DNA of 64,000 bases from Adiantum capillus-veneris. Lineage: Eukaryota > Streptophyta > Polypodiopsida > Polypodiales > Pteridaceae. The stretch lies in assembly GCA_014529385.2 (NCBI GenBank), contig CM043948.1, positions 24,422,451 to 24,486,450 on the forward strand, written 5' to 3'. The position numbers and the translations under genes are program-made. Every line of letters begins with the position of its first letter. The first letter of the stretch is position 1. Positions 57,767-64,000 of the stretch are shown piece after piece. Below the pieces are notes generated by a model, which was not told the origin of the DNA, did no database searches, and saw only the letters and a program-made list of their open reading frames with translations.

Positions 57767-59936
57767 GGACAAATCAACCATGAGAGGGTTGTTGAAGTTC
57801 AATTTTATCATATGTATAGACCTGCCAATATTTCTTCCAGGTGTTTCAAGCACTTTCGCTAGGCATACGCACAGCCCTGCTCTTGTTCACGCTTGTGGTT
57901 AAGTTTTTATTATTGTTGTGATGAATCTTTAATATCTATCTGTATGTATGTATGTAGTGTAGCGCTGACTCCTCATTGTTTAGGTTTGTTTTGCTTGGGA
58001 CTGATTGTCCAGATTGCTGTACTAGGGAATGGGATGCTATTGGCAAGATAATAAGTGGAAGATTTTCTTGAAATGATGGTGGAGAAATTGTGTAGGTCAT
58101 GCATTTTCACAAGAGCTAGTGGATAAAGGAGAAGACGCAGTCTGAATGTTTGAAATACCTTGAAAAGACTGCTCAATGATAACTTGTGATGGGAAGGGAG
58201 GCTAGAGGGAATTCTGAGAATAGGAAGAGAGAGAAGCCTTAGTCTCCCTTACAGACCCCAATTGAGTTAAAGTTGATAGGTCGATCTCCAAAAAGTTTCC
58301 GCCTCTTCATCCTCTCTGTCAGGTGTAAATAGATGCCATTAGACTGGGCGGTCATTGAATTTTTTGAGTTTGCTCAGCCTGTGTACATTTCATCAACTCG
58401 GCAAAACTGAGAATTGGATGAAAAACAGGCTTTTGTTCTCCTGATAGCTTTTATTCAGCTGATGTAGCTGGTAGCTACATTTTGAGCACAAGTAGCCATT
58501 GTTGGTGGCATGGACTTGGATGGCTCAAAGAAGTATTCACAGTGTCATTTGTAGAGGCAGCAGCTTCACCTTTAAGTACAATAAATGCCTCGTCCTTTGA
58601 CATGATACTACAACTGATGCAGCCTTGGTTGTATTCTGCGCATGTGAGAGCAGTCTAGGAGTGGATGTCAAGCATGTCCTCATTTTCTCTTTTGGGGGGC
58701 TGTAAAGCAGCTTTGATTTCTACCTGTAGAATGGCAACGGTTTTAATTGGTCGAAAACCAACAAAAAAGGTATAAGAAAACCAGACTTTGGCAAAGTAGC
58801 ATTTTAATTAGGAAGTTACTCAGGGTACGGGGGCCATATTAACAACCTGTAACAAGGTGTTGGGCACATTTTACTTCTGGTGGTCGATTTCAAGCATGAA
58901 GGGGCAGGATTGATAGTGACAAGAAAGACCTGCCTACAACATAGGTCTTGCAATTCACAGGTGTAGATTGAGTGCAAACATTGCCGTCGCGTGTAACAAA
59001 AAGGAGGGCGAGTAGCACAACCACCCAAGTCCATTTCTGAAACTTGGTTGCCAACGCGAATCAAGCACAAATCCGACGGTCCCGATTGGACTAACCGTCG
59101 AGCAGCCCACGTTGAGCTAACCAATAACTGACGTTCACATACATTTAAATTTGGGGGTAGACGGGTCTATCCACTAGGACAAGCTACAAGGAGCTTGACA
59201 CCTTGGAATCATTGACAGATCCCCAAGCCCAAGGGAAGATTGCCAACCGTCGTCAGGCCCTTGCTGCAGCTGCACACTAAATTCAAAAAAAGGCGGGCTA
59301 TTTATAAGGATGCGCACCAATGGAATTGGCAATTCTCTCAAATATGGATAAGAACCCTCACTCCAAAAAAAATCGGCATTCTTTTGTCTTATTGATCTCC
59401 ATAAAAGTGTGTGGACGGCAGCACATGCTCATAGATATGGGTTAGCAGGGATTCCACTGACGTGATCACGATTGTGTGATTACGTTAATAATACCAATAA
59501 TACACAAGAAAAAGACGTGATCACGTTAATTGTTAACGTGATCCTGATGATGACCTGCAAAAACCAATATAACCGGTTTGCCCGCCGGGTTTCATCATTT
59601 GCCCTTCGGGCCCGCCGATCTTTTTTATTTTCTCGGCAGGCCCACGGGTAAAGAACATTGCTCGGTAGGCCTGCCGAGAAAGTAAAAAAACCCGATGGAT
59701 GTAATTATATAATGTAAAACCTCTTCTAACCTTGGCACTTTGACTAGGCAAATTGGGGAGTGTATTCGAGCGCCCAATACATTCATCTCCTTGTGAATTG
59801 ACCTAAAGTTACAGAGTCACAGGTCCTTTTTTTGGGCCAAATGTGATTCTTAATTCGGTAACCACTTCTTAAAATAATTAAATCCCTTTACCGAACATAT
59901 AAAAGGTACGAAGCCTTGAAACAATTGAGAATTTGG
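57764..59936. other. Intergenic sequence, no gene recognised
   Basis: Moderate GC at 58200-59300 with short ORFs that show no family resemblance; it may include untranslated transcripts divergent from the ATL gene. Palindromic ACGTGATCACG words at about 59459-59545 and a GC-rich inverted-repeat stretch at 59575-59700. Confidence 0.35.
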
Positions 59937-60754
59937 AGAGTAATGCTCATTGTGACGAAGCCATTGGTCCATAAAAGGGCCGAAGTTGGTTTTAAAAGAT
60001 GAGCATATGTAAATGATGAGTCGATAGTCAAGGGTCGGATGGCCTCTACTAGTGTACTGGATATACGAAGATCCTTGAAGTTTTACATTTTCCACCATCA
60101 TAGATTTGAAGTTTTACATTTTCCACCATCATATATTTGAGTTTATATGCATTGTCATTGTACAATATGAGGGCTATAATCCTTAATTGGGTGAAAATAG
60201 CTTTATATATGGAATTTGATGCATAAGGGGGATGCAATCCTTGATTGGGTACAAGTAGTCCTGAATTGTGTGATTATATTGAAAATTTTGTTGCCTTGTT
60301 TTATGCATTGGTTTATATAGGGAGTGCATTATGTATTATGAAAGATTGTTAGTGCATGACATGAGATATTATTGCTTTCATGTGTGTTTTGCAAATAATT
60401 ATTATCGTTTCAATGTAGAAGTTTATTATTCTTTGTAGTATTTGAAAATAGATGTGTCTTATTGTTTGTAAATCGAAGAGGGTGTATAACTAATCATCAT
60501 ATTTATAATTGCATTGACAAATTCATACCATTGTTGTATTCATAATGCCGTTCAGAGAGTGCATTACAATGCGTATGTTCGCTCACAATATATGTGATCG
60601 ATATGTGGACTGACTAGAGTGCATTGCAAATCTCATATTGTGCAGTTTCGATAAATTTCTTAATGATTTTTTTTCTAATATATATTGAAAAGAAGAAAAA
60701 TGTTTTTAAAACTGAACATCTAGTTCTTATGCCTTCAATAATAAATTGAAAGCA
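59937..60754 (+). mobile_element. hAT-type repeat, copy 2 (5' part)
   Basis: Homologous to 44727-45592. It contains a local duplication of GAAGTTTTACATTTTCCACC near 60075-60120. It leads into the transposase ORF start at 60755. Confidence 0.65.
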
Positions 60755-61498
60755 ATGGAGCAAAATGTCTGCACAATTGGTACGAAGAAGGCAACGAATA
60801 AAAAAGCCCCTGGCAAAGAGTGGGATCATGCTCACAATATGTAAATTTTGCTTCACTACAAAATCAGGCGGTGCACCACATATTAGGGACCATTTTTTGG
60901 GTATCATTAAAAAGAAATGTAAGAAACGTGAACATCGTTAGTCACCTGCAATTGCAAAGGTTTGAGAGAAGAGCTCGCCAAAAAGTGTGGAAAGAGACAG
61001 CGGATACATAGCTATGTTATGGATGCATGTCAAGAGCAATCAGAGCCAAATATTAACGTTGTTGATCCTATGGTGACAATACCAACTAACCCTGCAAAAC
61101 AGCCTACGTAGGGAGAGGAAATATCAAGTAGTGTTTCTTTTAAGCGCTACATTGAAGGTGGACTTGGGCAAATGCGTCAAAAATCATTGCATCAAAGCTT
61201 TCAAATGTAGTCTCTAGAAGAAGCACAAACCGCACTTGCCAGAGCGTTTTTTTCACTGGAAGTGCTCTAGTCATGGTAGACATCAATCATTGGAAGGCCG
61301 CATGGAAGAAAATTTGTGAATTTGGCCCATGATTTTCAACCCTTTTGTATTACACGATACAAAACAATCTCTTGGATAAATGTTACATCGAAGTCAAAGA
61401 GCGAATTTTCAAAATAACACTTGGAAATTTCTCTTTCAGGATGCACAATTATGAATGATGGTTGGACTAATGTTTAAAGAAGATTATTGATCAATGTA
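60755..61498 (+). pseudogene. hAT transposase N-terminal half (BED finger, DUF659-like)
   Basis: ATG 60755, MEQNVCTIGTKK. After a one-base shift near 60840 a BED-type finger CKFC...HIRDHF is readable (about 60842-60900). Much further on, GCTIMNDGWTNV, a stop, then RRLLINV (about 61438-61495) matches the DUF659 region of plant hAT transposases (TIMSDGWTD, LINF). Many stops and shifts lie between. The dimerisation domain is missing because the sequence is cut by a CACTA-like terminus at 61499. Confidence 0.65.
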
Positions 61499-61655
61499 CA
61501 CTACAAGAGGTTCTTCATATTAGAGACGCTAGCAGTGCGATGCTCAAATGTTAAAATCCATGGCGTCGCTATGAACGTCGCTATGACCATCACTATGCAT
61601 TAAATACTATAGCGACCGTCATAGCGACGCTCATAGTGACGCCGACAGGGGTAAA
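61499..61655 (+). mobile_element. CACTA element 5' terminus and subterminal repeats
   Basis: CACTACAAGAGG at 61499 matches the usual CACTA start CACTACAAGAAA. It is followed within 150 bp by repeated GTCGCTATGA and inverted AGCGACGCTCATAG words, the expected subterminal structure. The 3-bp candidate duplication is GTA (61496-61498). No CTTGTAGTG terminus or transposase was found in the remaining 2.4 kb, so the element is truncated or extends past the window. Confidence 0.55.
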
Positions 61656-61726
61656 AAATAAACCAAGAGTGCCAAAAACTCAGATTTCAGATTTAAGTTT
61701 CGACGCTCTAACGAAACAGGTAAACC

Positions 61727-61729
<3 letters not shown>

Positions 61730-61763
<34 letters not shown>

Positions 61764-62184
61764 CCCCCCCCCGCCCCCCATCCACACACACACACACACG
61801 GGGAGAGGAAGCAGAGCCAGGTATGCTCCTTCCCTCTCCTCTCTCTCATGTTCCCTTCCCCTGTTTCTCTCTCTCCCTCTCAACCTCTCTCACACACACA
61901 CACACACAAAAACACACATTGTGTCTTTGAAAGAGAGAGAGAGAGAGAGAGAGAGAGTACACACATGCATAAACAAAAAATACATATACACACATTGAAT
62001 GTACAAAAAATTACGCACACATGCATAAACAAAGAATACATATACACACACATTGAGAGAGGAAGAGAGAGAGAGAGAGAGTACACACATGCATAAACAA
62101 AAAACACGTATACACACATTGAATGTACAAAAAATTACACACACATGCATAAAAAAAGAATGCATACACACACATTGAGAGAGG

Positions 62185-62227
<43 letters not shown>

Positions 62228-62263
62228 GGAGAAGACCAAAAGAGAGAGGTAAGGGGAGAAAAC

Positions 62264-62300
<37 letters not shown>
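61730..62300. repeat. Simple-repeat block with a 124-bp tandem duplication
   Basis: CT, CA and GA runs. A unit starting GTACACACATGCATAAAC occurs at 61957 and 62081 (124-bp period); each has two half-units with ACACATGCATAAA. Confidence 0.9.
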
Positions 62301-62329
62301 TAAAAAAAAGTAGAGAAAATATGAAATGA

Positions 62330-62455
62330 AATGTTATATTAAAATTTAATGTTAGGTTAGATTTAAAATTACATTTAAGATTAGGTTAGATTAAGATCTA
62401 ACTTATATTTAAAATTTATGCTAAATTTAAGATTAGGTTAAATTTAAGATTTGAA
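62330..62455. repeat. AT-rich short repeats of GATTAGGTTA(GA)TTTAA
   Basis: Irregular head-to-tail copies of TTTAAGATTAGGTTAGA-like words. Confidence 0.6.
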
Positions 62456-62593
62456 AGGGCAAGGGGACTGGAACATGCTAATCGCCACCCAGCCATGCTC
62501 TATATAGGCCCTTGGCCTGCTAAATATAGGGACCCCCTTGACTGCATGTCAATCCTGGCCCTTGGTTGTGACTTGCCCTACCCTTGTCTTGAC
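62456..62593 (-). mobile_element. Gypsy LTR end (probable)
   Basis: On the plus strand it ends CTTGTCTTGACA at 62593, followed by TTACTCCCGCCTTGG, which on the minus strand reads CCAAGGCGGGAGTAA then TGTCAAGAC: a typical chromovirus polypurine tract and LTR start. A minus-strand TATATAGAG box lies near 62502. The left edge is unknown. Confidence 0.4.
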
Positions 62594-63423
62594 ATTACTC
62601 CCGCCTTGGAGAAGCGTTTTCGTCCGCCGCAAAAACACAAGTGATGGTATCTCCATAAGAACACTAATGTTTTCTACCATAACATCCCTCATGGATCCAA
62701 CGGTTCATTTGAGGCGAACCCAGTTCAGTAGGAGGTTCAATGAAATCAAGAGTAACATCTTGATTTTCTACAGTGGTGTCCATTTGTAACCATCTGATGG
62801 TACCGGTTCCTATCCAAATATAGTGTGTAGACTCCATTTAGAATGCTCATCAGCATGGTAAACGAGTTTATCACAACAAAGGTGTACCAAAAAGAGTACC
62901 TCTTGTCACTTTCCATGAAAGTAACTTGCTGACATAACTCATCAGCCAAGTTTAAGTCCTTGACTTGTTCCCAATTTTCATCATCAGTAAACAACCCCAC
63001 CCTAACGAGTGTGCAATGTTGAGAACCTGAGTTATACATGAAGAGACTACACCTAGTCGCAAACATGCTTTAACTTATAGTAATCAAACTCTAAGTAGAG
63101 CAATAAATGCTTACTGATTGAATCACTTGGTGCTAACATACGCACTTTGCATATCCTTCAACACAAGATTACACTTTATAATCTCTCTATCCCCTTGGAT
63201 AACTGACAGTACTGAGGTGTGTTTCCCCACGGTTTACAGTCTTCCCAGACAACTGGTAACGGGGAATCACAATAGCGTATAACATTGTTGAGGAATCAAC
63301 AATGTCTGGAATAACCATCGTGGCTAACTTGAAATCCACAAACACCCAAACCGAGCCATGACCTCTTTTGGTGATTAGTAGATCCAAAAGGAATCTCATA
63401 GAGATAGTGAACATAGAGTGCAA
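62594..63423 (-). pseudogene. Degenerate gypsy integrase region
   Basis: Minus strand. SMRFLLDLLITKRGHGSVWV followed by FVDFKLATMV (63280-63410) resembles the chromovirus integrase core (MDFI..LP.TKRGHDSIWVVVD). Further along, LNLADELCQQVTFMESDKRY (about 62900-62960) resembles the later integrase region, and a short frame ends DENASPRRE just before the polypurine tract. Heavily decayed. Confidence 0.45.
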
Positions 63424-64000
63424 AATGCTTCATAAGCAACAACTTGAGGAATATGCATGCCTTTCCAAATCAGCCTTTGCTAAACATTAGGGCCCATAAC
63501 ACCTAGTGTGCATGCATCTAGCAAAAAACAGATCCAAACCTATATCCATGGTGATCATTGCCAATACTTATGGCAAATGTGATGCACCTAGCACACATTA
63601 AAAAGGAATGTAAATAGTTCTGAGAAGAAAGTAAATACTTTCAATTGCAATCTCTTGCAAGCCTTGGTGAAATGTTTGAATCTCAATAGAAGGTGAAACA
63701 TTGATCACTTCTTGGTACAAACAATGAAACTTTTTCATTAACAACTTATATCTTTGCTATATGTATAAACAACTATATGTAATGTTGTTTAGCAATATGT
63801 GTAGCTGAACAAGTCATTCTAAGTATCCAACAATTTCTGGCCAACTGAAATTTCTCCTGATACGTCGTGCTAAAAAATGGTCGAGAAAACAGATTTGACC
63901 AGCACGTGGGGACTTTTTCGTGACACATATTTGAAATAGGGGGCGCCAGTGTCAGTCCCAGAGACTCATATTTGCCACATGTGGAATATGTCTCAACTAA
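63424..64000. other. Unassigned sequence to the window end
   Basis: AT-rich, no readable coding segment; may be more of the decayed gypsy interior. Confidence 0.35.

Noticed and set aside
58816-59124. 102-codon minus-strand ORF as a host gene
   Set aside because: No domain, no splice or promoter support, composition not protein-like.

Overview
This window looks like nuclear DNA of a land plant with a large, transposon-filled genome. The evidence is plant-type Ty3/gypsy and Ty1/copia elements with initiator-tRNA-Met or tRNA-Asp primer sites, an ATL-type RING-H2 gene, a decayed DEAD-box helicase of plant RH20/RH30 type, short GT-AG introns, and very long (GA)n/(CT)n tracts. A Penelope-like reverse transcriptase remnant hints at a non-angiosperm (fern, lycophyte or gymnosperm), but the sequence alone cannot settle this. 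Few genes look intact: an ATL E3 ligase (55.4-56.7 kb), a histone-H3-fold protein (22.7-23.4 kb) and a three-exon protein with a ubiquitin-like tail (17.7-19.0 kb).

Layout. 1-8.07 kb: the 5' half of a decayed Ty3/gypsy element on the minus strand (gag with two zinc knuckles, a 2 kb leader carrying five copies of a 20-bp palindrome, tRNA-Asp-type PBS, 5' LTR). Its gag is split by a 2.66 kb insertion with a 5-bp target duplication. 8.9-16 kb: a Penelope-like RT pseudogene flanked by two 2.6 kb direct repeats that each end in a GA tract. 16.07-16.32 kb: a CACTA-like subterminal repeat remnant. 17.4-26.6 kb: an island of five gene models (A, B, C on plus; D, E on minus) converging on a 167-bp near-perfect hairpin. 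D is a histone-H3-fold protein with a novel 145-residue tail; E is a decayed four-exon protein resembling mobile-element proteins. 27.5-44.0 kb: a 16 kb chromodomain Ty3/gypsy element (minus strand) invaded by a complete copia element (35.15-40.36 kb), a TTAA-duplicating DNA element, a 451-bp foldback and a 200-bp palindromic MITE. Part of a second gypsy copy shares its 5' LTR.

44.3-46.6 kb: a MITE, a hAT-type repeat joined to a fragment of a DEAD-box helicase, and an LTR-like segment. 47.7-52.6 kb: a tandemly duplicated protein-kinase-like pseudogene with a nested ~210-bp satellite. One copy is interrupted by a 775-bp hAT-type element whose empty site survives in the other copy. 52.6-59.9 kb: mostly unassigned sequence around the ATL gene. 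59.9-61.5 kb: a hAT transposase pseudogene broken by a CACTA terminus. 62.4-63.4 kb: a degenerate gypsy 3' end.

Two processes account for most of the window. Transposons have inserted into one another, and several insertions can be read to the base because target duplications restore an interrupted reading frame. Microsatellite expansion accompanies element ends. The 17.4-26.6 kb island is the best candidate for an undescribed system: it may be a large DNA transposon or plant gene module combining a ubiquitin-like protein, a histone-fold protein and a transposase-like protein.
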